64,000 nt of DNA, from assembly GCA_000737985.1 (NCBI GenBank), contig JNVT01000026.1, positions 1 to 64,000 on the forward strand. The letters are read 5' to 3'. The notes under the pieces are model-generated. The model saw only the letters and a program-made list of their open reading frames with translations. It did not search any database and was not told where the DNA came from. Source of the stretch: Gammaproteobacteria bacterium MFB021 (GTDB lineage: Bacteria; Pseudomonadota; Gammaproteobacteria; Pseudomonadales; Halomonadaceae). The stretch's first letter is position 1. Every line of letters begins with the position of its first letter. Shown here one piece after another: positions 24,018 to 32,790 of this stretch. The position numbers were made by a program, and so were the translations under genes.

Positions 24018-24713
24018 TTAATCGAAGGTGTTGACGACAGTATGGCGAATGCGATCCCACACACCGGTGGATAATGTCTCTGGTCCTTCTGCCAACACCT
24101 TTACATAGGAAACTAGGTGCTCCGGATCGAATTTGAGCCCATGAAAGCGGGCCCGTATCCGTCCTGATTGGTCGATGACATGAGTCACAACGCCATGCGC
24201 CTGGACGCCCTCGGCCACATCGTCGAATTTCAGACCGTAGGCTTCCGCGACCTGGCGTGTGGTGTCGACAAACTCATTTTCGCTTCGATAAAGAAACCGC
24301 CAGTTGGCGGGGTCCAGATCGAAATTTTCACCGTAGGCCCGCATGTTGTTGTGCGTGCCGGCAAAGTCCTCGCTGTCGGTAGCGATGGTGATAAATTCAA
24401 CATCATCTCGTAGGCCGGTATCGTTGACTCGCTCTTGCACCTCGGCAATCAGGTTCATGTGCACCGGGCAGGCTTCCTGGCAGCGGGTGTAGATAAAATT
24501 GAGCACCACGACGCGACCTTCCAGGTCGGAAGATGCCACGATGTTGCCCTCAACACCGGCCAGGGAAAAAGTCGGGGCCGGCTGGTCGACAAACTGGGCG
24601 TAGCGTTCCCGCTCTTGCAACTCTGCCTCGGCATCTTCAAGGGAATGAGCAAAGGACGAAGCACTTGCCACCAGCCAGAGAATGGCTAATGGAGCATAGA
24701 TGCATTTACGCAA
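24018..24713 (-). CDS. SCO1/SenC family copper chaperone, first copy
   Basis: A 231-residue thioredoxin-fold protein that delivers copper to the CuA site of cytochrome oxidase or protects against redox stress. The copper motif is FIYTRCQEACP (CxxxC) near residue 80 and the distal histidine is in VTHVIDQSGRI. A membrane/signal helix starts the protein (KCIYAPLAILWLVASASS). The TTG at 24713 with GGGGAG upstream is preferred; the ATG at 24809 would add 32 polar residues before the signal. A second SCO is encoded at 47576. Confidence 0.85.
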   Translation of the reverse strand: MRKCIYAPLAILWLVASASSFAHSLEDAEAELQERERYAQFVDQPAPTFSLAGVEGNIVASSDLEGRVVVLNFIYTRCQEACPVHMNLIAEVQERVNDTGLRDDVEFITIATDSEDFAGTHNNMRAYGENFDLDPANWRFLYRSENEFVDTTRQVAEAYGLKFDDVAEGVQAHGVVTHVIDQSGRIRARFHGLKFDPEHLVSYVKVLAEGPETLSTGVWDRIRHTVVNTFD

Positions 24714-24786
24714 ATGCTGTTCTCCCCTCGCTCCACTAAAATGTAAATGGCTGCTCCTCTGCGGAGCAGCCCCTGGCGATCTCACG

Positions 24787-25032
24787 TCAGGCGTTACTGT
24801 CGGTTTCATGACCCTGTTGCATTTTATCCATCATGGCATTGCATTTTTCCATCATGGTATTCATGTCACTCATCATCCCCATCATGCCACCTTCTTGCAT
24901 CATGTCCCCATGCATGCCCTTGCCCTCCATTGGCTCCTGCTGCGGATCTTCCTGTGCAAGGAGCGAGCCGGTCCCGAAGGCACTGGTGGCGATGATAGCG
25001 ACAGTCAGGACTGCAGTGTGACGTTTCCGCAT
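24787..25032 (-). CDS. Small methionine-rich periplasmic protein
   Basis: An 81-residue exported protein. The ATG at 25032 has GAGGAG upstream and gives a signal peptide (AVLTVAIIATSAFGTG, end near LLAQ). The mature part is rich in Met and contains MHGDMMQEGGMMGMMSD, plus one Cys and several His. Met-rich clusters bind Cu(I) in periplasmic copper proteins. It is preceded by a MerR-type promoter and is the first gene of the long minus-strand copper/redox run. Confidence 0.7.
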   Translation of the reverse strand: MRKRHTAVLTVAIIATSAFGTGSLLAQEDPQQEPMEGKGMHGDMMQEGGMMGMMSDMNTMMEKCNAMMDKMQQGHETDSNA

Positions 25033-25132
25033 GACACTCTCCTCGATCTTCTTGGGACTCACCTTTCCACCAGCAAGGCTGATGGCACGGCTTGGCTTTG
25101 ATTTCCACCCTGCAGCAGCGCTGCTTCTTGGA

Positions 25133-25163
25133 AAGGTATCCTTGAAGCCTACTTCAAGGTCAA
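25133..25163 (-). promoter_or_regulatory. MerR-type promoter of the Met-rich protein/SCO/DUF411 operon
   Basis: On the minus strand: TTGACC, a 19-base spacer, TACCTT. The spacer carries the perfect inverted repeat CCTTGAAG-N4-CTTCAAGG (25140-25159). A stretched 19-base spacer with a centred dyad is the mark of MerR-regulated promoters, and the ACCTT ends resemble CueR sites. Confidence 0.75.
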
Positions 25164-25289
25164 GCCCTTATTTTTTGGCGTTTCCGCGTCATGCGGGCGG
25201 CCACCCATTGAGCGCTATAACCAGGCCTTGACCTTTGGGCGGCCTCACGGTTGTAGGCTGACTGAAACTGAGTAGGTAAGGAAAAGGCA

Positions 25290-25721
25290 ATGCGAGTCAC
25301 TGAACTGGCTCGGGCTGGTGGGGTCACTGCGGAAACGGTACGTCACTACACACGTGAGGGGTTGTTACGACCGCAACGGGACCCGCGCAACGGCTATCAA
25401 CTCTATGACGAGGAGGCACTGGGTCGCCTGCGCCTCATTGATTGCCTTCGCTCGTTGGGAGTCGGCCTCCCAGAAATCAAGCAGATATTGACCTGGGCGG
25501 ACCAAGACAGCCCTCCGGTTGTTGATAGGCACACGCCGCTGGCTGAACAAGGGCGCCACATTTGCATGAGGATTCAAGAACTTCAGGCGATAGCGCGATG
25601 GCTGGATAGCATCGGCCACGATGATGGTCCCGAGGCCCCTAGCCTGAAGCAACTGATCGAATCGCTGGGATCGGAGCAACCGGCCATCGTCACGGATGGT
25701 CCGCGCATTGGCCATCAGTGA
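25290..25721 (+). CDS. MerR-family metal-responsive regulator, copy 1
   Basis: A 143-residue regulator with the MerR helix-turn-helix (ELARAGGVTAETVRHYTREG, then RNGYQLYDEEALGRL) and a dimerisation helix. The C-terminal metal loop expected in CueR (two Cys about 8 apart) is absent. Cysteines occur only at DCLRS and RHICMR, so its metal is uncertain. It is divergent from the Met-rich protein operon, whose dyad promoter lies between them. The stop overlaps the convergent TauE-like gene by 7 bases. A TTGACC at 25228 may belong to its own promoter. Confidence 0.85.
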   Translation: MRVTELARAGGVTAETVRHYTREGLLRPQRDPRNGYQLYDEEALGRLRLIDCLRSLGVGLPEIKQILTWADQDSPPVVDRHTPLAEQGRHICMRIQELQAIARWLDSIGHDDGPEAPSLKQLIESLGSEQPAIVTDGPRIGHQ

Positions 25722-26446
25722 TGCGACGGCGCCATGCTGGCCATATCGTCCATGCCGGTCATGGAGTGCAGATGCCAGAGTTGCCAGACGGCAAACGCTA
25801 TGATCAGCAACGCCGCCAGCGTGCGGGTCGCTGGATGGCGAATCCATAGCGAGACGCGGCGGGCTGCCATACCGGTCGCCAGGACGACGGGCAGGGTGCC
25901 GAGCCCGAAGGCCCCCATCATCGTCGCGGCGCGTAGCGGCTCGGCCACGGCCAGACTCCAGGCCAGCATTGAATAGATCAGCCCGCAGGGCATCCAGCCC
26001 CAGATCGAGCCCAGCGCGAAGGCCTGGGGCACCTTCACGACGGGCATCAAGCCTCGACCAAGCGGTTCGATACGCCGCCACAGCGAGCGACCCAGGGCTT
26101 CGACACGTAGCAACCCCTTCCACCAGTTGGCGATATACAGCGCCATCAGAATCAGCATGACCGCCGCCAGGATACGCAGCACCATGGCGATGCCGTCCAG
26201 GGCATGGTTGAGCACGGAACCGAGCAGCGCCACCAGGGCACCGGCGAGCATGTAGCTGGTGATGCGGCCCAGGTTGTAGCCGAGCAGGAGGCCCGCCAGG
26301 CGGCTCGGCTGCCGCATGCTGGGGGGCACGGCAAAGGTCAGGGCACTCATGATCCCGCCACACATGCCGATGCAGTGCGCCCCTCCGAGCAGGCCGAAGA
26401 CGAAAGCCGCCGCCAATGGCGGTAGGCTCAGGCCGGTGGGATCCAT
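25715..26446 (-). CDS. Sulfite exporter TauE/SafE-like membrane protein (CcoS-cluster type, DsbD-like)
   Basis: A 243-residue protein with about six membrane helices. It has the conserved GGAHCIGMCGG motif in helix 1 and GWMPCGLIYS in helix 4, followed by a His/Met-rich tail (HLHSMTGMDDMASMAP). Proteins of this class (COG2836) often sit near cytochrome oxidase or copper genes and are related to DsbD/CcdA; the paired cysteines suggest thiol transfer or copper passage. Its ATG lies directly next to the nDsbD stop codon, so it is coupled to that gene and to lgt upstream. Confidence 0.8.
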   Translation of the reverse strand: MDPTGLSLPPLAAAFVFGLLGGAHCIGMCGGIMSALTFAVPPSMRQPSRLAGLLLGYNLGRITSYMLAGALVALLGSVLNHALDGIAMVLRILAAVMLILMALYIANWWKGLLRVEALGRSLWRRIEPLGRGLMPVVKVPQAFALGSIWGWMPCGLIYSMLAWSLAVAEPLRAATMMGAFGLGTLPVVLATGMAARRVSLWIRHPATRTLAALLIIAFAVWQLWHLHSMTGMDDMASMAPSHH

Positions 26447-26986
26447 TCAAGGCGCTCTATTTTCGCTATCCCCAGTACCACGAGGAGGAGAATCGAAGGC
26501 TGCCGGAGGCGACCCGTGAAGCGCGTCGAGCTCGACCTGCTCGGGTGGATAGCAAAGTCCCCGATCGGAGCAGCCCTGAAAGGTCACCGTGATGGCCAGC
26601 GGCCCGGTAGCGGCATCGCTCGCCTCGATGGGCGCACTAAATACCACCTGGTCATAGAACACCTCGATCTCCCCCAGAGACGCGTGCACCATGGGTTCGC
26701 CGGGGGGAATTGCCAGCTCACCGAAGCTGACGTCCGCGTCGCGGCTGTCCAGGGCGAATTGGTGGCGATGGAGGTAATAGTCCTCGGCATTGAGGAAGCC
26801 GACATAGAGCCGTTCATCGTCTCGCCAGGCGCTAGCCCGGAAGGCTTCATCGGCCGGCAGGAATTCCCGTTGAGCCGAGTTACTGAAGGTGGAGCCTTTG
26901 CCACCGCCCACGGGAAACTCTCCACGGGCCGCTACGGGTGTAGCGACGAACAGCAGCACCAGTAGAAAAGCGAAGGCCGTGTTCAT
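26447..26986 (-). CDS. Free-standing N-terminal domain of DsbD (nDsbD)
   Basis: A 179-residue secreted protein. After the signal peptide ([18 protein letters not shown]) come the immunoglobulin-like nDsbD features: [19 protein letters not shown] near residue 43, and the redox pair in [13 protein letters not shown], the exact motif of DsbD-alpha. It lacks the membrane and thioredoxin domains. Those are encoded by other island genes (CcdA or the TauE-like protein, and TlpA/DsbE), so the DsbD pathway is split here. It overlaps lgt by four bases. Confidence 0.85.
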   Translation of the reverse strand: MNTAFAFLLVLLFVATPVAARGEFPVGGGKGSTFSNSAQREFLPADEAFRASAWRDDERLYVGFLNAEDYYLHRHQFALDSRDADVSFGELAIPPGEPMVHASLGEIEVFYDQVVFSAPIEASDAATGPLAITVTFQGCSDRGLCYPPEQVELDALHGSPPAAFDSPPRGTGDSENRAP

Positions 26987-27795
26987 GAGGTCGCCGCCGC
27001 CTTCGCCCTATCCACTGGCTGACGCCTCGACCAGATGACCAGGGCCAGCCCCGCAATGAGCATCGGTAAGGTCAACAGTTGCCCCATGGTCAGCCAGCCG
27101 AAGGCGATGAACCCCAGTTGGGGGTCGGGCAGGCGCACGAACTCCACGCCGAAGCGGAAGGTGCCATAAAGCACCAGGAACAACCCCGAGATGAGCCCTC
27201 GCTGGCGCGGTCGGCGCGACAACCACCACAGCACGGCAAACAGTACTACCCCTTCCAGGGCGAACTCGTAGAGCGCTGAAGGGTGGCGCGGCTCCGGCCC
27301 CAGCCCCATCATGGGAGGGAAGACCATCGCCCAAGGGATATCGCTGACCCTTCCCGGCAACTCGTGATTGATGAAGTTGCCGAGGCGCCCGGCACCCAGG
27401 CCGATCGGCACTAGCGGGGCGATGAAATCGGTCAACTGAAAGAAGGCCAGGCAGTGCTTGCGGGCAAACAGCCATGCCGCGAGCAACACACCGGCCAGGC
27501 CGCCATGAAAGCTCATGCCGCCGTCCCAGATTCTGAAGAGCCACAGTGGGTTGGCCAGCAGTTGCTCGAGCCCGTAGAACAGCGCATAGCCCAGACGACC
27601 ACCGAGGATGATCCCCATGGCACCGTAAAAGATCAGATCGCCGATATCATCGTGATTCAGGTCCAGGCGGTGGGCACGACGACGCCCCAGCCACCAGGCG
27701 GCGACCAGCCCGACTACGTACATCAGGCCGTACCAGTGAATCTGTACTGGCCCCAGAGAAATGGCCACGGGATCAATCTGAGGATATTGCAGCAT
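26983..27795 (-). CDS. lgt: Prolipoprotein diacylglyceryl transferase, island copy
   Basis: A 270-residue inner-membrane enzyme that attaches diacylglycerol to the lipobox cysteine, the first step of lipoprotein maturation. The family motifs are present: [43 protein letters not shown] with the essential His, and [14 protein letters not shown]. Length is normal (E. coli Lgt has 291 residues). With lspA (42929) and lnt (43437) it completes a second maturation set on this element. It heads the run lgt, nDsbD, TauE-like. Confidence 0.93.
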   Translation of the reverse strand: MLQYPQIDPVAISLGPVQIHWYGLMYVVGLVAAWWLGRRRAHRLDLNHDDIGDLIFYGAMGIILGGRLGYALFYGLEQLLANPLWLFRIWDGGMSFHGGLAGVLLAAWLFARKHCLAFFQLTDFIAPLVPIGLGAGRLGNFINHELPGRVSDIPWAMVFPPMMGLGPEPRHPSALYEFALEGVVLFAVLWWLSRRPRQRGLISGLFLVLYGTFRFGVEFVRLPDPQLGFIAFGWLTMGQLLTLPMLIAGLALVIWSRRQPVDRAKAAATS

Positions 27796-27863
27796 AAGCC
27801 TTCCTTATCTGACCGTTACCGGCCGCGTTATCAATAAAAGTAACTTTCAGCACGCTCGATGAC

Positions 27864-28391
27864 TCATTGCTGCCATTTTTCTATCTCCTGAATAACTTTC
27901 TCAACATCCTCGGGAGTGATATAGCCCGTATGCTTATAGCGGATAATGCCCTCGGTATCGACGAGGAAAGTCTCTGGCACACCATAGACACCTAGCTCGA
28001 ACCCAAGATCGCCATCCGGATCAAAAATATTGACTTCGAAAGGTCGTCCAAAATGGTCAAGAAACTCCAGCCCCTTGGCACGGGTGTCCTTGTAGTTGAT
28101 GCCAATCAAGCGCACACCACGTTCGGCCAGTGTCAGCAACTGGGGCATCTCTTCCTTACAGGTTGGACACCACTCCGCCCAGACATTGACCAGCGTGACC
28201 TCACCCTTGAGGAGGGACTCGTCAACACGGCGTGAGGGGGCTTCCAGAGTTGTCAGGGTAAAGGGTGGGAAATGCTTGGCCAGTAGAGCCGAATCGCGAG
28301 CGAAAGGATTCATTTCCAAACCACGATAGAGGAAGAACCCCAGTCCCAGGAAAACCAACAGAGGAATAAGCAGTAACAGTCGCCGTTTCAC
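27864..28391 (-). CDS. DsbE/CcmG-like membrane-anchored thioredoxin
   Basis: A 175-residue protein with an N-terminal anchor ([18 protein letters not shown]) and a thioredoxin domain with [13 protein letters not shown]. The [20 protein letters not shown] stretch is the CcmG/DsbE signature, including the cis-Pro and the acidic residue. CcmG reduces apocytochrome c cysteines before haem attachment; an island copy may serve the cytochrome at 20452. Codon use is visibly more AT-rich than in its neighbours, which suggests a different origin. Confidence 0.88.
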   Translation of the reverse strand: MKRRLLLLIPLLVFLGLGFFLYRGLEMNPFARDSALLAKHFPPFTLTTLEAPSRRVDESLLKGEVTLVNVWAEWCPTCKEEMPQLLTLAERGVRLIGINYKDTRAKGLEFLDHFGRPFEVNIFDPDGDLGFELGVYGVPETFLVDTEGIIRYKHTGYITPEDVEKVIQEIEKWQQ

Positions 28392-28424
28392 GTATGCGTC
28401 TCACAGGATGTCAGCTGTCATGGT

Positions 28425-28610
28425 TCATGTATTCCGAGCCCAGACGAGTTTTGCCAGGATCGGCAGGAGCGTGATGCCACTGATCAGAATCAACGCGACC
28501 GCGAGGCCGTGGGAGTCGGTAGCTATGAGTATCTCCCCGAACATGACGATCAACTACGCCGTCGGAAGTACGCCAGCCAGCGTGGCAATCAAGAAACGCC
28601 ACCGACCACG
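28425..28610 (-). pseudogene. Remnant of a membrane protein gene (possibly TVP38/DedA-like)
   Basis: On the minus strand a frame reads [14 protein letters not shown], a TAG stop, then [16 protein letters not shown] and a last hydrophobic helix ending in KLVWARNT and TGA. The pattern AGVLPT followed by two membrane segments recalls C-termini of TVP38/TMEM64 proteins. No start or N-terminal part is present, and the remnant runs into the copA ribosome-site region. Confidence 0.45.
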
Positions 28611-28644
28611 CAACAGAAACCTTTTGTACAATGGAGGGTTCTTC

Positions 28645-31044
28645 ATGGAAAAAGACCCCGTTTGTGGCATGAGCGTCGATCCCGCCTCGACGGAGAGCGT
28701 CGAGCATCGCGGTGAGCGTTACTATTTCTGTAGCAAGCAGTGCGACGAGCACTTTCGCGAGGATCCAGGCGCCGTGCTTGCCGCCACCTCGGCGGCTGCG
28801 TCGAAGCCCAGTGGCAAGGCCAATTATTTCTGCCCCATGTGTTCTGGCGTAGAGAGCGAGGAGCCGGGGGAGTGTCCCAAGTGCGGCATGGCGCTGGAAC
28901 CCGTCAAGCCGCAACCGTCGTCGAGGGTCCAGTATACCTGCCCCATGCATCCGGAGGTGCGGCAGGATGAGCCCGGCGACTGCCCCAAGTGTGGCATGGC
29001 ACTCGAGCTCACCCGCGTTTCCGGAGAGGAACGCAGCTTCGAGTTTCTCGAGATGTTCCGACGCTTCTGGGTGGGCGGCCTGCTGACGCTGCCGGTGTTG
29101 TTCGTCGCCATGGGCAGCGTGCTGCCCGGTATCGGCCCTTGGGTGGATGAGGTGCTGCCCGCCGGCAGTGGTCACTGGATCGAACTGATCTTTGCCACGC
29201 CCGTGGTGCTATGGGCCGGATGGCCATTCTTCCTGCGTGGTTGGAAGTCCCTCGTCACACGCAACCTCAGCATGTTCACGCTGATCGCCCTCGGTGTGGG
29301 GGCGGCCTATGGCTACAGTGTCGTCGCCACGCTCGCCCCTGGGATATTCCCGGCCACTTTCCGTGACGCCGATGGCTCGGTCGGCGTGTATTTCGAGGCG
29401 GCGGCGGTGATCGTCGTGCTGATCCTGCTCGGTCAAGTGATCGAGGCCCGCGCCCGCGAGAAGACCGGCAGTGCGCTGCGCGCGATCCTCGATCTCGCGC
29501 CGCCGACCGCACGACGCATCGATGCCGAGGGCAATGACGAGGAGGTCTCGCTCGACGAGCTGTGTACCGGTGACCGTCTACGGGTACGCCCCGGTGACAA
29601 GGTGCCGGTCGATGGCGAGGTGCTCGAAGGCCACAGCACGCTGGACGAATCGATGGTGACCGGGGAGTCCCTTCCCGTCGAGAAGCGCGAGGGCGACACG
29701 GTCATCGGCGGCACCGTGAGTGGTCAGGGCAGCTTCGTCATGCGCGCCGACAAGGTCGGCGAGGACACGGTGCTTTCGCAGATCGCGGAAATGGTGGCCG
29801 AAGCGCAGCGTTCGCAGCCGCCCGTTCAGCGGCTTGCCGATGTGGTCGCCGGCTATTTCGTCCCCGCGGTGGTTATCGTGGCGATCCTGGCATTTATTGC
29901 CTGAGGGATCTGGGGGCCACCGCCGGCGATGGCCTACGCGGTGATCGCCGCGGTATCGGTGCTGATCATCGCGTGTCCCTGTGCGCTCGGCTTGGCGACG
30001 CCGATGTCGATCCAGGTTGGGGTCGGTCGCGGGGCCCGGGCGGGCGTGTTGATCAAGAATGCCGAGGCACTGGAACGTTTCGAGAAAGTCGACACCCTGG
30101 TCGTCGACAAGACCGGCACCCTCACAGAGGGTAAACCCCGGGTCGTATCCCTCAAGCCCGTTTCCGGCAGTGATGAAGCGCAGTTGCTGCAACTTGCCGG
30201 CAGCCTCGAGCGAGGCAGCGAACATCCGTTGGCCGAGGCCATTGTCAGTGCTGCGCAAGAGCATCATGTCGAGCTGAGCGATGCCAGCGATTTCGAGGCG
30301 GTGACCGGCATGGGGGTCACCGGTCGGGTCGAAGGACGCGAGCTTGCGCTTGGCAATGCCCGGCTGCTCGAAACACGTGGTGTGGAGGCGCGGGAATGGA
30401 CGCAGCGTGCCGAGACGCTGCAAGCCGAAGGGCAAACCGTGATGTTCCTGGTGGCCGATGATCAGGTCATGGGACTCATCGGTGTCGCGGACCCGATCAA
30501 GGAAACCACCGCACAGGCGATCCGGACGCTCAAAGAGGATGGCCTGCGCCTGGTTATGCTCACCGGCGACAACCGTACCACCGCCGAAGCCGTGGCGCGC
30601 CAACTTGGTATCGACTAAATTGAAGCGGACGTACTGCCGGAAGATAAAGGGCGTATCGTGCGCGAGCATCGCGAGGCCGGGCGCGTGGTCGCCATGGCCG
30701 GCGACGGCGTCAATGACGCCCCCGCCCTGGCCGAGGCTGACCTCGGTATCGCCATGGGCACGGGGACCGATGTCGCCATCCAGAGCGCGGGGGTGACTCT
30801 GGTGAGAGGGGATCTCTCCGGCATTGTTCGCTCCCGCCATCTCAGTCGCTGGGTGATGCGCAATATCCGCCAGAACCTGTTTTTCGCCTTCGTCTACAAC
30901 AGCCTGGGGGTGCCTCTGGCCGCCGGGGCGCTGTTTCCGTTCACCGGCTGGCTGCTCAGTCCCATCTACGCCGCCGCCGCGATGAGCCTGAGCTCGGTCT
31001 CGGTCATCGCCAACGCACTGCGGCTACGCGCCGCCAAGCTATGA
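28645..31044 (+). pseudogene. copA: Copper-exporting P-type ATPase (CopA type) with two in-frame stop codons
   Basis: Read through, this is an 799-residue Cu(I)-ATPase. It begins [13 protein letters not shown] (YHS domain, with CSKQCDEHF), followed by two zinc-ribbon-like heavy-metal-binding domains (YFCPMCSG...[10 protein letters not shown] and YTCPMHPEV...[10 protein letters not shown]). Then come the membrane helices, [16 protein letters not shown], the phosphorylation site [11 protein letters not shown] and [20 protein letters not shown]. The frame is interrupted by TGA at 29902-29904 (codon 420, where Trp is usual) and TAA at 30616-30618 (codon 658, where an acidic residue is usual). There is no frameshift; all three pieces are in phase. 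The first stop removes the catalytic core, so the gene should be inactive unless read through. Start by GGAGG ribosome site. Confidence 0.9.
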
Positions 31045-31082
31045 GCCGGGGCCGCCGACAACCATAGAGGAGGGGGAGCATC

Positions 31083-32735
31083 ATGGCTTATGTCGACCTG
31101 CAGCGACGTAGCGTATTGCGCCGCATCGGCGGTGTGGCGGCGTTGTCGACCCTGGTGGGGGCCGGGGTATGGACCGGGAGATATCGCCCCGCTCTGCGGG
31201 CGGCGTCCGCGTCAACGGCCATGGAGGGGCCCTTCGACGTCGACCTGCGTGTGCGAGCCCGTCCCGACAAGGTGGCTATCCTGCCCGGTGCGCCGAGCGA
31301 CGTCTGGCGCTACACGGCCGAGCGAATCGTCGGGCCTGAAGATACCCTGACGCCCGTGGGTGAGAGTTATACGGGGCCATTGATTCGCCTGCGTCGTGGT
31401 CAGCGCTTGCGGGTACGCATCGACAACGATCTCCCCGAAGACACCACCGTGCATTGGCATGGTCTGCACGTACCACCGGACGTGGATGGTCAACCGCGCC
31501 TGCCGATCGCGCCAGCGACGAGCATGGCGGTCGCCTTCGATGTCGTGGATCGTGCCGGTCTGTACTGGTACCACCCCCATCCTCACGGCCCCGATGGTGG
31601 CCGGGTTGGCTTTCAGAGTTACGCCGGCCTTGCCGGTCCACTGATCATCAACGACGACGCCGAGCGTGCCTTGGAGCTCCCCGACGGAGAGCGGGAACTG
31701 GTCCTCATCCTGCAGGATCGCACCTTTAGCAATGGCAATGAGCTTCAGTACATCGACGATGGTGGCATGGGGGCGATGATGACCCGCATGCAGGGCTTTC
31801 GCGGGGAGCGGGTACTGGTGAACGGCCACCCGGACGCGCGACGCGAGGTGTCCACGCAGCCATATCGATTGCGCCTGCTCAACGGCTCCAACTCGCGCAT
31901 CTACAAGCTGGCCTGGAGCGATGGCCGGGCGGTGACCGTCATCGGCACCGACGGTGGCCTGCTCGCCAAGCCCGAGCGGCGCCGCTCGGTCACACTGGCG
32001 CCGGCCCAACGGATCGATCTGTGGGTCGATTTTGGCGACACCGAGCCGGGAGAGTCCGTACAGCTGGTGAGCGAGGAGTACCAACTCGGCATGATGGGCG
32101 AGCGAATGGGCGACATGATGGACCGGGGCATGATGGGCGATCGAATGGGCGGCATGATGGATCGAGGGATGATGGGTGATCGAATGGGCGAGATGATGGA
32201 TCGAGGCATGATGCGCGACATGATGGGAAGCGAGCGGCTCTCGCTAGTTACCTTCGCCGTCGTCGCACGGGCGAACGATGCGGAAACCCTGCCGGAACGC
32301 TTGGCTCAAGACCTGCCGGCCTCCCCGGTTCAGGCCGATACGCCAGTACGCCGCTTCGAGCTGGGCATGCGCATGATGCAGGGGTTCACGATCAACGGCC
32401 GGCAGATGGAGGGCGCGACGGTGGCAGATGACGAGATCGTCCGGCTGGCGCAGACGGAGATCTGGGAGTTCGTCAACAACACCATGATGCCGCACCCCAT
32501 GCACGTTCATGGACTGCAATTCCTGGTTCAGGAGCGGATATCGGCGGGCGGCAAGACGGACCTGCACGATGGGATCATCGACGCGGGATTGCATGACACG
32601 GTGCTGGTGTTCCCGGAGGAACGGGTGCGCATCGCTCTGACCTTCAAGGACTTCGAGGGGTTCTACATGTACCACTGCCACACCATGGAGCATGAGGATG
32701 CCGGTATGATGCGCTACTTCAAGGTGGTGGCATAA
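31083..32735 (+). CDS. Multicopper oxidase, CopA/CueO type, Tat-exported
   Basis: A 550-residue periplasmic cuprous oxidase. The twin-arginine signal is QRRSVLRRIGGVAALS. The four copper-binding blocks are present: TVHWHGLH and YWYHPHPHG near residues 120-165, then HPMHVHGLQF and MYHCHTMEHEDAGMM near the end. Between the second and third cupredoxin domains lies a Met-rich insert of three 13-residue repeats (GDRMGxMMDRGMM; see the DNA repeat at 32094). Such inserts in CueO bind extra Cu(I). The gene follows the damaged copA by 38 bases and probably shared its transcript. Confidence 0.93.
   Translation: MAYVDLQRRSVLRRIGGVAALSTLVGAGVWTGRYRPALRAASASTAMEGPFDVDLRVRARPDKVAILPGAPSDVWRYTAERIVGPEDTLTPVGESYTGPLIRLRRGQRLRVRIDNDLPEDTTVHWHGLHVPPDVDGQPRLPIAPATSMAVAFDVVDRAGLYWYHPHPHGPDGGRVGFQSYAGLAGPLIINDDAERALELPDGERELVLILQDRTFSNGNELQYIDDGGMGAMMTRMQGFRGERVLVNGHPDARREVSTQPYRLRLLNGSNSRIYKLAWSDGRAVTVIGTDGGLLAKPERRRSVTLAPAQRIDLWVDFGDTEPGESVQLVSEEYQLGMMGERMGDMMDRGMMGDRMGGMMDRGMMGDRMGEMMDRGMMRDMMGSERLSLVTFAVVARANDAETLPERLAQDLPASPVQADTPVRRFELGMRMMQGFTINGRQMEGATVADDEIVRLAQTEIWEFVNNTMMPHPMHVHGLQFLVQERISAGGKTDLHDGIIDAGLHDTVLVFPEERVRIALTFKDFEGFYMYHCHTMEHEDAGMMRYFKVVA
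32094..32210 (+). repeat. Three tandem 39-bp repeats coding the Met-rich insert
   Basis: Three consecutive 39-base units (32094, 32133, 32172), each coding M-G-[ED]-R-M-G-x-M-M-D-R-G-M. Third-position differences separate the units, so the array is not brand new. Each unit adds five methionines. Confidence 0.85.
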
Positions 32736-32790
32736 CGAACCGGTCTGGTTTCGATCACACCGTATTTCGATCACCTGGCAACCACACGGG

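Noticed and set aside
29902-29904. TGA in copA as a selenocysteine or tryptophan recoding site
   Set aside because: No selenocysteine-insertion hairpin was seen, the position is normally Trp, and a second stop (TAA) follows; pseudogenisation is simpler.
32094-32210. Possible CRISPR-like array because of regular repeats
   Set aside because: Repeats are directly adjacent, in frame and code a Met-rich insert; there are no spacers.
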